Assembly (NCBI RefSeq): GCF_032854445.1
Contig: NC_088302.1
Span: 37,330,191-37,394,190 of the forward strand
DNA: 64,000 nucleotides
From: Liolophura sinensis
Taxonomy: Eukaryota; Mollusca; Polyplacophora; Chitonida; Chitonidae
Direction: 5' to 3'
In this document: piece by piece, positions 38,501 through 48,475 of the stretch
Layout of the letters: every line of letters starts with the position of its first letter
Position numbering within the stretch: position 1 is the first letter of the stretch
The notes under the pieces: model-generated
The model's input: only the letters and a program-made list of their open reading frames with translations
What the model was told of the DNA's origin: nothing
Database searches by the model: none
Made by a program: the position numbers and the translations under genes

Positions 38501-41500
38501 TTACAGGGTATAGGATTATTTCCAATGGTTAAGATTACAGTTGCGTATAATGATATGCGCTGTATTACAGTTATGGCATTTATGTGGGCCTATTTCACTT
38601 GGTTAATAGGACACTTAGGTATACTACGTAAATGAGTTAACTATATTATACATCCTACAATATCTATGTTTATCTTTTCTCTTTTCAGGTTCCCCCGTTG
38701 TGGTGGCAGTAGACTTGAACATCCGGTCTATGGGTCCGATATCAGAGAGTGATATGGTAAGCCATATCATTTACACGCATTTGCATTAGTGTTAGCATTA
38801 TAGCATGCATTGCATCAGTGTGTCTCTGATGGAATTCCGATCTTATTTTCCTGCGTTTTTCAGGGTTTTCTGGAAGTTTGAATGAAGGAATCAGAAATTT
38901 GAGACGTGATTTTTTCTGAGAATCATGACGCATTTTAGTCATCAGTAAATATCAAAATACTACAGTTCATTCAGTGAATCATTTACCTCAACATGACACT
39001 CTGACTTTATATTCTTTAAACGCTATTAGACACTGACGAGGTCTGTAACAGTGATGAAATAAAAGCGTAATAAGAAACTCCACGAGTTAATAAAACCGAT
39101 GCTTTATTTAAACGGAGGGTACTCACGCACGGATAGGTAGATAATTGTAAACTGATTTGTTTTGGATGTTTCATTTCAACAAAGGGCACTCACGGAAGGA
39201 TAGGCAGATAACTGTGAACTTATTTGTTTTCCTGTATAATGGTGTCTTTTTTTCACCGAAGTTCATGCAGTTGGTTTACTGCAAAAAAAAATCAATGAAA
39301 CAAAGCAAAGAAAAAATATGATATTCTGAGATAAGCTGCGAGGAATGCACTGCTATAAAGCCTTAATTTTAGTCAGTTTTTATAAGACCCGTATTTCGAT
39401 GGTTTTTTATATATCTGTTTTGCTGGCAATTTTTAGAGTAGCTTGAATTGATTTCACCATCAGAGAAACTGTTGACATTTGTTATGAGATATGGGCAAAA
39501 AAAAATCTGACACCAGCTATGATTTGGGCAATAATGATACCGAGACGATCAAAACATGCCAAATATTCTGCTAATATAATGATAACACGTGTGCGATTCT
39601 GTGTTGTTACAGCGGATGTCGATGCAGTGTTATTTACGTCAATCCTGGAAAGACGAAAGGCTAACCTTCGATATCCCCGGAAATGAGACTGTTCGACTGG
39701 CGCTCAATATCAAAATGCTGGAAAAAATCTGGCATCCCGATACGGTTATTTTGAATGGACAACATTCCTATCTGCACACGGTTCCCATGCCCAACAAACT
39801 CTTTAGAATAGATCCAAATGGCTCCATATTATTTTCTCAAAGGTTTGTATTCCACCACCAGAACATGACTGTCAGTGCAGTCATCTGCAAACAAGGAGGC
39901 AATTTAGTTCTTACGGTACCAAGTGTCCAGGTGGATATCTGTTATGACAATACTCTATGCTGTACCTCTTTAATTATATTACATACGTGATGAACATAAC
40001 AAATACAAGTATAACAAATGGTTATGGTTGTTGTAACAATATCCATGAATTGTCATTCAGACAAAGCCACCTTGTTATGTTGTTAACTGGTTTTCACTAT
40101 GTAAGTACATATGCGTGGCAGTGCATAAACTTACCGTCCATGGGCGTCAAAAGAGTGCTATGGTTTTTTTCTAAGGTTGCAAGGGTACGCACTGAAACAA
40201 ATGATATTTCCTTAACTTCCGCGAAATACATGTATTTGACGCAGCGAATCGATGTCTTTGCGTCATTTTCGGCTTAGCTCCTCTGTTAGGAATTCGTTGG
40301 GACTTTACTAATCGAGGCAAAGAAAATAGATCATATTAAAAAGCATGTTAATATTCACCGGAAATGAAATGCGAGGTGTCTGCTGACCGTGCCTTTTGTA
40401 AAGAACACGTTTTTGCTGTAAGTCATCCACTACTTTTGTCATGTCTGTTTGACAGATAGCTTACTCAGTGTGTGCATCACATTATATTGTTCTGTGACAC
40501 TATTTCAAACATTTAATCCATAACTTGTGTATTTTTATTGTCATTAAAGTTAATCACCTTTATTTTCTACACATGTAGCAATTTCTCTTGTCGTCGTAGT
40601 GTTCCTCTCCAGTCATTCTTGGGAGGGTCTACCAATTACATGGAGATGGCTTCTGTCCGGTTCCCTCCCACCATAATGCAGGCAGTTGTCGTATAAATGA
40701 AATATTCTTGAGTACGGCGTTAAACACCAATCAAATAAATAAATAAATGAAAAGTTACAAATATTACATTTTCTCTGCCATCGTACTGTTAAATTTTTGA
40801 TTCAGTATAGTATTACGTTTTCTTTGTTATCATGTTACTAAACTTACCAGACTCTTACCTTTTTTCCCGTATAATTGCGTTAAACCTTTAATTCACTACA
40901 CGTGTAACAATTTCTCTATCATCACCTTTCACCTATTCCGCAGACTGACAATTCGAACTCGCTGTATGATGCGCTTGGAGAAGTTTCCCCTGGATTCCCA
41001 GGATTGCCCCATGTACATTGGAAGCTGTAAGTAAAACCTTGGCCATGAATTATTCGGGATGTTCTTGTCATTCTAACCTCAGACGGCGTAAATAATTAGA
41101 AATCACTGGAGATAAGAGTACATCAGTTAATATTTTTTCTCTCGCTGTTTATGTGGATTTCGTGGAAGTTTATACAATTTCTGAGGGGAAATTACCCTTC
41201 CTGCTGCTCGTCGAGTTAAATTTCAAATCATTTTCACGAACGCATGTGGAGTTCTTCCTAGTTTATTTGCAGTCTTTATTATTTCTTCTCCATGTCTTCT
41301 CCGCAGTTGGCTATTCAGACGATGATATACTGTACAAATGGAAATACGGCAACGCCAAAGCAGTTGAAATTGCCAAGGACATGACGCTGTCTCAGTTTGA
41401 TCTCATCAGTCACCCGGGCTCAAATAGATCCACCTTATTTAGAGACAGTAAGTCTTCTTGCAGTTAAACGCACTGCCAACCAAAACCGATCGCCAGCATT

Positions 41501-43727
41501 CTTGTTCCAGTGTATAGCCTTGATTTTTTTTTGCCAACACGCAAGCAGTATTGGATTCACCTTGTAACTTCCAGCACTTACAGACTTCCAAGCACTGCCC
41601 AGCTCTCCAGTTGCCGGCTAAATTTGGCAGACTAGCCTAAATTTCTGACGATTTTTCACTGTATTCTATTGGCAGGAACCATTAAGCCTTTGTCATGCAA
41701 ATGCTATTGTTTCTGGGAGTATTTGAATGTACTGGCCAACGTGAACTGATAATAATACACTGTGGTTTTATTGACAGCTTTACACTCCGTGCTGGAGATC
41801 AACTTCCATCTGAAGCGCCGCATGGGCTACTTTTTAATTCAAGTTTATCTGCCTTGCTGCCTACTTGTCGTCCTGTCCTGGGTGTCGTTTTGGATCAATC
41901 GTGAAGCCACCGCCGACCGGATAATGTTAGGTACCTATATTATACAACATCAAACCAAATACTGCTTCACATGAATTCATAGCGCATAACATAGTATACT
42001 GCGTGATTTATTAGTATTTAAATATACCCCCACCTCATATCCGTTCAATAATTAATGATCCAGACAGACTAGTATTACTGATTTGAGCCAAGGTTAGATG
42101 GAGACTTGTTAATGCCATATAGAAATCGTCAAAACTAAACACAGAGACTTTTGACCTTCTGTGTCAGTTAAACCCGGGGAGAATTAGGCGTCCACGAACA
42201 AGACAAACAGAGTGTTTCTCAACAACAATATATGATAATTATGTTGTAGTATGTTTGTATGTCGCGGTTCAACGGATATGGTTAGTATTTTTTCCACCAT
42301 GTACATGTATATTGTATGTTGTTTTTTGTAACATGGGAATAAATGAAAATTATTTGCACACCTTGTTAAAATCAATCAAATAAATAAATAAACAAACAAA
42401 ATAAGGTTTACTGACCAAATAATTGATCAGAGGAAACGCTGAAGGTTGAAACCCATTTTTTGCAACCATTTAACTATAAAGAAAGAAGCCAATGAGGTCG
42501 CTTTGTGGTTTCGTGGAAATGGCATTGTCAGGAGGTTTGTCAGACGTTGGGCGGTGGTTTGCACCGGTCACTCTGGTTTCCTTCATCCACCCACATTGCC
42601 TTTGTCATATAAGGGAAAAATTATTGAGTATGGCGTTAAATATCAATGGAATAAATACATTAATAAATAAAGAAGTAAATGATTGGCGTCGGTGTTATAT
42701 GTATTCCATTTACAGGTGTTACAACAGTGCTCACAATGACATTTTTCGGGCTGGACAACAGAACGGATCTGCCCAAGGTGTCATATTCCACGGCCTTGGA
42801 TGTGTACATCGCATCATGCTTCACCTTCGTGATGGCCACCGTTATTCAGTTCGCTATAGTTCACTATTTTACAAAAGCCGGAAGTGGAGAACACGACGAT
42901 CTGAGCATCAACGAAGAAAGTGAAGACGATACTGTCGATAAAAAAGACGTGAGTTGGACAAGAAATATAATGCTTACACAATTGTAAATTAAACCTAACT
43001 TTCATGGCAACTCATAGTGTAGAGATACCTCTCCATGGTAGTTACGTTCGATGTAGCCATTCCCTCTTAGGAAAACAGCCTAGGGAGAAGATTTGTGTCA
43101 GAAAGGGGAAAATTATGCCAATCACCATTTACAGGCCGTACATGTACTTCGAAATATGTGATGATTTGATCAATGTAATTCATTACACAAAGCAATCAGG
43201 CCCGTAATGCATGCGCTGTCTCTTGGATCGCATTTAAAATGTCTGGTTTAAAAGAAAATTATTTTGTGTTTGTAAATTGGTAAGGGTAATCATAGAATAT
43301 GGGAAATGACACGACTTGTCAACCGCGAAAACACAAAGTTAGCACTTCATTATTATTGATTTCTCGTTATTCGTTTTCTAATGGAATGCACACGCTTTTC
43401 TCACGACAGGATCGAGGGTTTCTCAGTCGCCGCGCCGCCAATGGCCGTTCCCGGATCTCGGATTACGGATTTCCAGAAACAAGAAACAACCATTTCCTCA
43501 GCTCTTCTTACCAGGGCCTCTGGGATTGCCTAACTCGAAAAGACGACGGAAGAAGCAGATTTCACTCCAGTTTTTTGTCCTCTCTCAGCACTGGAAAGAG
43601 GCCGAGCAAAGCACCAAACGTATCTGGAATGAATAGTGTCAGTAAAATTGATAAGGCGGCTCGAGTCATGTTTCCGTTAGCCTTCGCCGCTTTTAACATA
43701 GCTTATTGGGCCTCATATGTACTCTGA
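32543..43727 (+). CDS. Grd-like: GRD-like GABA-A receptor subunit (Cys-loop ligand-gated ion channel), 9 coding exons
   Basis: I assembled the gene by splice phase: join(32543..32595, 33610..33716, 38689..38756, 39613..39842, 40944..41026, 41307..41447, 41778..41930, 42716..42948, 43410..43727). This gives 1386 nt and 461 residues; all introns are GT-AG and all phases agree. Domains in order: signal peptide about 1-30 ending SVFA; extracellular domain 31-243 with the Cys-loop C160-C174 (13 residues between); TM1 about 244-267; M2 about 275-293; TM3 about 306-328; cytoplasmic loop about 331-435; TM4 about 438-459, two residues before the stop. N-glycosylation sequons are at N32, N100 and N220. 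The family forms pentameric GABA-gated channels in the plasma membrane of neurons and muscle. M2 ([10 protein letters not shown]) and the [10 protein letters not shown] stretch after TM3 match the insect GRD/CG8916 class as I recall it, rather than RDL or LCCH3. The family call is certain, the subclass probable. Upstream untranslated exons were not found. Confidence 0.93.
33186..33275 (+). mobile_element. SINE family 1, 3' fragment in receptor intron 1
   Basis: It reads ggtttcctcccatcataatc, then gccgtcgtataagcgaaata and ttcttgagtccggcgtgaaa, ending caataaata-like. It lies about 340 bp before exon 2. Confidence 0.85.
33610..33716 (+). CDS. Grd-like: Receptor exon 2: end of signal peptide and mature N-terminus
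   Basis: The acceptor is ctgttacag/T and the donor GGAG/gtatgc. The exon encodes the end of the signal peptide (SVFA), the sequon NVT at residue 32, and the family N-terminal pattern [15 protein letters not shown], where vertebrate GABA-A subunits have LL..YD.R.RP.FGG. Confidence 0.92.
34790..35290. repeat. Degenerate short tandem repeat around a TGTACAAACAATT motif
   Basis: Variants such as tttgtacaaacaattgcaca, ttcgtacagacagttacatt, ttcgtacaaccaatgctaat and tttatacaaacaatcgtgtg recur at about 24-bp spacing. They are interrupted by the SINE at 35050-35213. Confidence 0.7.
35050..35213 (+). mobile_element. SINE family 1, diverged, in receptor intron 2
   Basis: It includes gaggcctctcaccaatgcga, aacctgcggattgtcgtggg and tcctcccatcataatggcca, and ends aaataaataaat. 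It interrupts a degenerate short tandem repeat. Confidence 0.82.
36136..36190. repeat. 17-bp tandem repeat, 3 copies
   Basis: The unit ctaccacaacgaggttg occurs three times plus a partial unit, in receptor intron 2. Confidence 0.95.
36788..36848. repeat. Tandem duplication of about 29 bp
   Basis: gatagaactgatgcccaccg actggg is followed by gatagaactgatgcctaccg actggg, with one difference. Confidence 0.9.
37568..38035. repeat. 35-bp minisatellite in receptor intron 2, about 13 copies
   Basis: The unit is gcaggcctagccaaagatgg then ctaaaatacccttgt. It is regular to about 37975. Beyond a SINE it continues in degraded form (agccgaagatggctaag-like) to about 38410. Confidence 0.95.
38048..38168 (-). 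mobile_element. SINE family 1 fragment inside a minisatellite in receptor intron 2
   Basis: The forward strand shows gattgctgtcttacaccgta then ctcaagaatgtttcagttat, up to cccacaaccatccgcaat. It splits the degenerate end of the 35-bp repeat array. Confidence 0.85.
38689..38756 (+). CDS. Grd-like: Receptor exon 3: first beta strands
   Basis: The acceptor is tctcttttcag/GT and the donor GATATG/gtaagc. It encodes [20 protein letters not shown], the family strand that carries the conserved V.V...V.S...ISE pattern. It follows an intron of about 5 kb that contains the 35-bp minisatellite. Confidence 0.95.
39113..39233. repeat. Tandem duplication of about 70 bp in receptor intron 3
   Basis: gggtactcacgcacggatag...actgatttgtttt is followed by gggcactcacggaaggatag...acttatttgtttt. 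Confidence 0.85.
39613..39842 (+). CDS. Grd-like: Receptor exon 4: loops D, A and E
   Basis: The acceptor is gttgttacag/CGG and the donor CAAAG/gtttgt. It contains loop D as [12 protein letters not shown] (residues 82-93), loop A as IWHPDT (115-120), a sequon at N100 and the [17 protein letters not shown] strand. The arginine of CYLR aligns with R66 of vertebrate alpha1, a residue of the complementary face. The tyrosine before it aligns with alpha1 F64. Confidence 0.97.
40593..40749 (+). mobile_element. SINE family 1, 5'-truncated, in receptor intron 4
   Basis: It reads cctctccagtcattcttggg, ggttccctcccaccataatg and cttgagtacggcgttaaaca, ending in an aaataaataaataa tail. Confidence 0.87.
40944..41026 (+). 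CDS. Grd-like: Receptor exon 5: Cys-loop
   Basis: The acceptor is attccgcag/A and the donor GAAGCT/gtaagt. It encodes LTIRTRC..., with the two signature cysteines at residues 160 and 174 and the invariant FPLD in between. Confidence 0.97.
41307..41447 (+). CDS. Grd-like: Receptor exon 6: loops B and C
   Basis: The acceptor is tcttctccgcag/TT and the donor GAGACA/gtaagt. It encodes loop B as [14 protein letters not shown] (joined with exon 5) and the loop C area with a sequon at N220. The principal-face glutamate of beta-type subunits (ESYGY) is replaced by glycine, as in alpha-type subunits (GSYAY). Confidence 0.96.
41778..41930 (+). CDS. Grd-like: Receptor exon 7: TM1 and start of M2
   Basis: The acceptor is ttattgacag/CT and the donor TTAG/gtacct. 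It encodes the pre-TM1 strand, TM1 ([16 protein letters not shown] then [11 protein letters not shown]) and the intracellular mouth of the pore ATADRIML. The exon ends within the codon of pore position 4' (G279). Confidence 0.97.
42365..42402 (+). mobile_element. Possible SINE tail in receptor intron 7
   Basis: Only aatcaatcaaataaataaat with an A-rich end is seen. It could be a simple repeat. Confidence 0.35.
42528..42672 (+). mobile_element. SINE family 1 fragment next to receptor exon 8
   Basis: It reads ggttgcaccggtcactctgg-like body, ttattgagtatggcgttaaa, and a tail ending about 44 bp before the exon 8 acceptor. It is well diverged. Confidence 0.72.
42716..42948 (+). CDS. Grd-like: Receptor exon 8: M2, M2-M3 loop, TM3
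   Basis: The acceptor is attccatttacag/GT and the donor AAAGAC/gtgagt. It encodes [20 protein letters not shown] (M2 with T6' and L9'), then [11 protein letters not shown]3 and [10 protein letters not shown]. The acidic start of the cytoplasmic loop follows. A SINE fragment ends about 44 bp before the acceptor. Confidence 0.97.
43410..43727 (+). CDS. Grd-like: Receptor exon 9: cytoplasmic loop and TM4, stop
   Basis: The acceptor is ttttctcacgacag/GAT; the exon ends at a TGA stop. It encodes a Ser/Arg-rich loop of about 77 residues, then [20 protein letters not shown] and AYWASYVL. The [12 protein letters not shown] start of TM4 is a strong family signature. The loop holds basophilic-kinase candidates such as GKRPS, but no standard scaffold motif I recognise. 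Confidence 0.96.
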   Translation, partial: DRGFLSRRAANGRSRISDYGFPETRNNHFLSSSYQGLWDCLTRKDDGRSRFHSSFLSSLSTGKRPSKAPNVSGMNSVSKIDKAARVMFPLAFAAFNIAYWASYVL

Positions 43728-43924
43728 TTTGCGAGTGACAAGAGAGGAAACGATTTCTGAAGACCCAAAGGAAATTGATTGGTATTGTATGCTAGTTTGA
43801 ATTGACTGAAAGAAATCGGCGTAGACAATAGGTCAACACTTGAGTTTAATGGCAGGTCAGGATGGAGTTGTGTCTGTTATTGGCGTGGGCAAACTGACCG
43901 GTCAAGCGGCAACTTGCACGCTCA

Positions 43925-43930
43925 AATAAA
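43925..43930 (+). terminator. Candidate poly(A) signal of the receptor gene
   Basis: An AATAAA lies about 200 bp after the TGA stop. Another is found near 44500. Either could end the transcript; there is no transcript evidence here. Confidence 0.4.
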
Positions 43931-46900
43931 CTGGCCACTCCATTCCACTGGCTTCGCTCGTCAGCTCCATATGGCAGTGTTCAGCAATAGTGGGCAATTG
44001 GTGTGGAGTCCACCAGGGTCTTTGTGGATCTGTGGGCACCGCCTGAAGCCTGGATACTTACCCAGTAGTAATGGCCAAATTGTATCACTTGGAGTTTTAT
44101 GTTACGTGTTACACACTAGAGCGAAGATACAACAAGAAAAGCCTGTTTTGAATACACTTCAAAGAAGGCACTAAAATGGAGTATACGTCAAATGAAAGAT
44201 GACTGAACACTGTAGAGGAAATTAGTCAGATGTGTCTTTTAATAGAATTTTTCTAACCGAGCAAAATGGTTTGGAATCATCAGAATCTACTATGATTTGT
44301 AGTGACCCATCAGGAATAAGTAACGTCACATCCATAGTTTTGCTTTGAAATAGTTAGTTTCATCCACTCGGTAAATGCATTCATGTGTGTTAAGTAACAC
44401 AAACCTGATGTGACGTCACTTGTGCCAATATGCTCAGAAAAGGTCATCGCAGAATCCAAAGTTTCGAATGTATTTTACAGGGTTAAAAAAATTATAAAGA
44501 AATAAATTCAGCAATTTTTGTAGATTGTGTTTAATAGTCTTTCATCTGACATATACTTTACATTAAAGTGATTAATGAAGCTGGACTAACCACAATATCC
44601 ATTTAATATTTCCGCAGTGGGGTTCCCCAGTCACAAAGTATGGATAATGGAACGACAAATCCATATATGAAGTTTTGCAGGTTTGAAGATGAAATGGTTC
44701 CAGAACAAATATGGAACTCTGACCTGCAAAGGTTGGCTAAAAGCCATTTGCGATGACCACAGTCTAGGGAAGCCAGCAGTGAATTCACGTGTGTAATTTC
44801 ATGAAATCTGGCGCAGAAGTTTTATAGATATAATATATACAAGCAAAATATGAACACTGACCCGAGGAAGTTGGCTCAAAGATCAACCATGTCGACTACG
44901 ATGTAATCCGGTCTATTGGATCTGCAAGTGTTCATGCATAGAGCTCCATTGAATGTGTCTCAGTGGTTGCATCACAAACTAAATATGAACAGTGACATGG
45001 AAAAGAAGAACGAAGGTCGTTTGCGCTGACTATGTCCTAGTACGTTCTGGTGAACCCACGAGTGAATCTATGTATGATGTTCACTGAGGTTGGTTCTGCA
45101 ATTGTGGAGACATAAGGCCAGCACAGTATAACAAGAAAGTATATCAGTGGTCACAAAAATACATGACTAGAACTATACACTTGGTTGGCCAAAAACTGAC
45201 AAGGGCCGTAAACCCTTGTAACATATCTGAACGTCTCTACGTTTTGATTTACTGGAGCGCAAACACAGACTGTGTGGAGATCGTGAAGAATCAATTTAGG
45301 GTATTCTGTGGTTACATTTTTCTGGTACATTCGCGATTTGTATCGATTTAAACACACGCAAGATATGCCCATAATTATGTTACACGGGTGTAGTTTTTTA
45401 TGAACTTCATACCATGGATGTAGAATCTGTTCTGCCTTCATGGCCATAACACTGTGTGAGTCGAGATTCAAGCATTTTATTTAATCGTTAGACATCACTG
45501 TTGACAAATTTACATATTCAATCTATAGTCTGCATCTCAGGGTGTTGATGCCTCTTTTGTGCAACTAACTACGTGAAGTTCATGTGAGGCGAAATCACGC
45601 TCTAACGCGAGATTTGCAATAGTATCAGATAATATCACGTGTGAGTCCTATCATTTAAAAGAAATTTCTGGCCAGGAAGCGGGATTTCGCATTACATATT
45701 ACCAAAGGAGTATCTCCAGCGAATAGTTTGTCGAATGAACAATAATACAGCATCACAGGCTGCTTTTACCATTATCTTCATCATTACTTGTAATATATTA
45801 GTGGTGGTATCAAATTTCCAAAAAAAGAATATGCAAAACTATCTTGTTATAATTTAAACCACCACAAATATGTGTAAAGCGTCGTCGGTATCATTCCAGT
45901 AATTTATTTAAATGTTTATTTCTTGTTCACATGGTGCAAACTGAAAAAATATATACCTTAAAATGCTTACCTTAAAATTTACTTATAAGGATATCTCTAG
46001 TAAAGGTTCTGGCATTCTGTACACTTAGTATTGAGTGGGGAAAAAGATACAGACGCAGAACATTAAAGACACAGAAATCAACAGCATGACATACTTGTCA
46101 GATGAATAAATATTGAAGGTTGTGTAGGAAAGCAGTTCGGTTTGCTTGTTAATTTTTTTTAAAGGGGCTAAAGTGTATTGGAAGCATTGGATTCTACGGT
46201 GGTCTTTTGGGACCATTTTGTGAACAGTGAGGTAACATCTTATGTTTGTCACTGAACACACGTAAGCTGTTAGATTTCTGTATTTAAAATGCATATATAT
46301 GTAGAGATACGGATGCATTCAACACGTGGGTCTTGGAGTTAAATGTTTTAACCAAAAATATAAAAGTCACGTCACTGATACCACGTGGCCCAAACAGATC
46401 ACCGTATAATTGGATGTTTTATAACATTTTACTTGGTTGGAAAAAATTCTAAAAAAAAAAACAAAAAACCACTGAATAGTTGGTATCTTGGTCTTTCAGA
46501 TGACATACGTGTTTCATATTAGTATTTTCATTTCTGTATTACTCATGGCACCTTAAGACAACACTGTTAATAAGTTCCAAATTTTGATTAAATTAGCACC
46601 TCCGCCCCTTTGAAAATTCGACAAATGCTTGGTTTTATAATTTTCAGTTTCTGTAGGAAATTCATTTCATAATGTAGACAGACAAAACTTCATATACATT
46701 CTGGTGTGCATGGAATAAAAATCGGCTTTTATGTACATTTGTGTCGGTCTTTTCTCTTATTTTACCTATCCTTTAAGCACCATTTATGTGATGTAGGCCT
46801 ACTGTCACATGCTTCGAACATGTTCTAGCCACGATTTGACCGAACTACCTTTAAAGTGTTGTAAAGCCACATTCACCCATTAATACATTCATTCATGATT

Positions 46901-46942
46901 GTGTTGATGGCTAAATCCTGCCGTGTACTTTTATACCATATA
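43931..46942. other. Intergenic DNA after the receptor gene
   Basis: Apart from the degenerate repeat of about 135 bp, I see only AT-rich sequence with short frames. Part may be 3' UTR of the receptor gene. Confidence 0.5.
44695..45060. repeat. Degenerate tandem repeat of about 135 bp after the receptor gene
   Basis: Three diverged units are anchored by aaatatggaactctgacc (44707), aaatatgaacactgaccc (44847) and aaatatgaacagtgacatgg (44980), with further partial matches such as ttggctaaaagccatttgcg and gaaggtcgtttgcgctgac. Confidence 0.6.
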
Positions 46943-47296
46943 CCGGCCCAGATGGCTCAGTTGGTGCAGCGTCCCCTTCTGGGGCGGTGCATCCGAGGTC
47001 AGTTTTGGTTCGGGTCACATCTAAGACCTTAAAAGAGGAAGTCGTAGCTTTCTTGCTTGACGGTAAGCATTAAGGGGATAATGGGATAGTGCAACCCGTT
47101 GACCCGTATCAGTATAATGGCTCGGGCTGGGCGACTTACTTGCCTTCGGTAAGTCGTCTTAGCGAAGCAGCATTAGAGCTGTGGCAATCCATCCTGCAAC
47201 AAAGAGGCACATTACATGCACTACAAGCACTCCTTCGTCTTCATATGACTAAAAAATGGTTAAGTACGACGTTAAACCTTAAGCACTCTCTCATTC
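46943..47296 (+). mobile_element. SINE family 2, near full length
   Basis: The tRNA-like head carries an A box TGGCTCAGTTGG (46953-46964) and a B-box-like ggttcgggtca (47007-47017). The body includes gcgacttacttgccttcggt, and the end is gttaagtacgacgttaaacc with aagcactctctcattc. It forms an inverted pair with the next copy. Confidence 0.9.
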
Positions 47297-47488
47297 ACCT
47301 TTTTTACATACTCTAAGGCGATCTAAATTAAGTGACCGATTTCCGTATTGATTGTCTGAATTTTTTCACGTGATGAACTGCTGAATCATTATGATGTTGA
47401 GCTCTTTTGAAAATGAAGGGAAGAAAAAGTTATTGACTGGTACATTTTCCATTTACACAGAGCACCATTAGGAGCTAGTCAAATTTGA

Positions 47489-47790
47489 GTGAGTGAGTGA
47501 GTGCTTGGGGTTTAACGTCGTACTCAACAATTTTTCAGTCATATGACGACGAAGGAATCATTAGGGTGCATCTACGTGTAATGTGCCTCCTTGTTGCAGG
47601 ACGGATTCCCACAGCTCTTTTATTTAGTGCTGCTTCACTGAGACGACTTACCGAAGGCAAGTAAGCCGCCCCGCCCGAGCCATTATAATGATACGGTGAA
47701 CGCCAAGCGAGGAAGTTACAACTTCCTCTTTTAAAGTCTTAGGTGTGACTCGATCAAGGATTGATCCTGGATCTACCGGTCCCGAAGCGG
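47489..47790 (-). mobile_element. SINE family 2 with 12-bp target-site duplication
   Basis: The minus strand holds the same body and tail as the 46943 copy, with a short gagt microsatellite at the 3' end (forward gagtgagtgagtg). The duplication agtcaaatttga is at 47477-47488 and 47791-47802. Confidence 0.92.
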
Positions 47791-47836
47791 AGTCAAATTT
47801 GACATACAATCCCTTTAGTTACTCTGAACAGTTATA

Positions 47837-48475
47837 ATCTATTTCTTTCAGAGTCGCTTACATTCAACTGTCTGTAAAATCATACTCACTATCAAAATGG
47901 CCTTTAGTCAGTGACACGTAGCAACATAAGCTCTATGCATTGATATATTGAACGTCCATATCATTGCAAGGAAAATGAAGTTAGAACACTTTTTCTAATC
48001 CATAAACTCAGTTTCGACGACAAAAGCCCATTGCCTCAGGCGACGTCATTATTATTCAAAAACCAATTGCATGCTGGATATTGGGCGGAGTTCAACATGT
48101 TTTGACGGAGGTCGACACCAGTTACCTAAACTGCTATCGGTTTTACAAACCCTGTTTCTAACACTGTTATGTTTGAAATTGTTAACACGTTCAGTATAAT
48201 AAAACCTTAAGAAATGAATATTAGTTTATCTCTGGCAGTAAATGACCTCATGGCAGTATGATTTTAAAGCTGGATGTTAGGAAATTTTGTTATAAAACCC
48301 AATGTAGTCTATTCGCTGAGAGTGTAGTGTGGGCTGTACTACTTTGTGGAGTTTGTTCCAACCGCACGTTGGTGCACCTATTGTAAAACAAGTTACTCTC
48401 CACGCCCATTGCCCAACATGCCACTGTTTGTTGGCTGAGAGCTGAATACAGGCGACTCTCTAATAGAAATAGACA
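47837..48475. mobile_element. Second copy of the foldback MITE family
   Basis: It has the same terminal motif (tctatttctttcagagtcgc on the left, gcgactctctaatagaaata on the right) and shares an internal block, tgctggatattgggcggagt, with the reverse complement of the element at 20858-21629. The terminal repeat is recognisable only over about 35 bp on the right. Confidence 0.72.

Larger units (their letters stand above)
33717..38688 (+). other. Receptor intron 2 (about 5 kb)
   Basis: It contains the degenerate 24-bp repeat, SINEs, the 17-bp and 29-bp tandem repeats and the 35-bp minisatellite. The other introns are 32596-33609, 38757-39612, 39843-40943, 41027-41306, 41448-41777, 41931-42715 and 42949-43409. 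Confidence 0.9.

Noticed and set aside
39843-40277. Extension of the exon 4 frame and the 106-residue frame after it
   Set aside because: The conserved receptor sequence stops at the GT donor at 39843 and resumes at 40944 in the correct phase; the read-through is intron.
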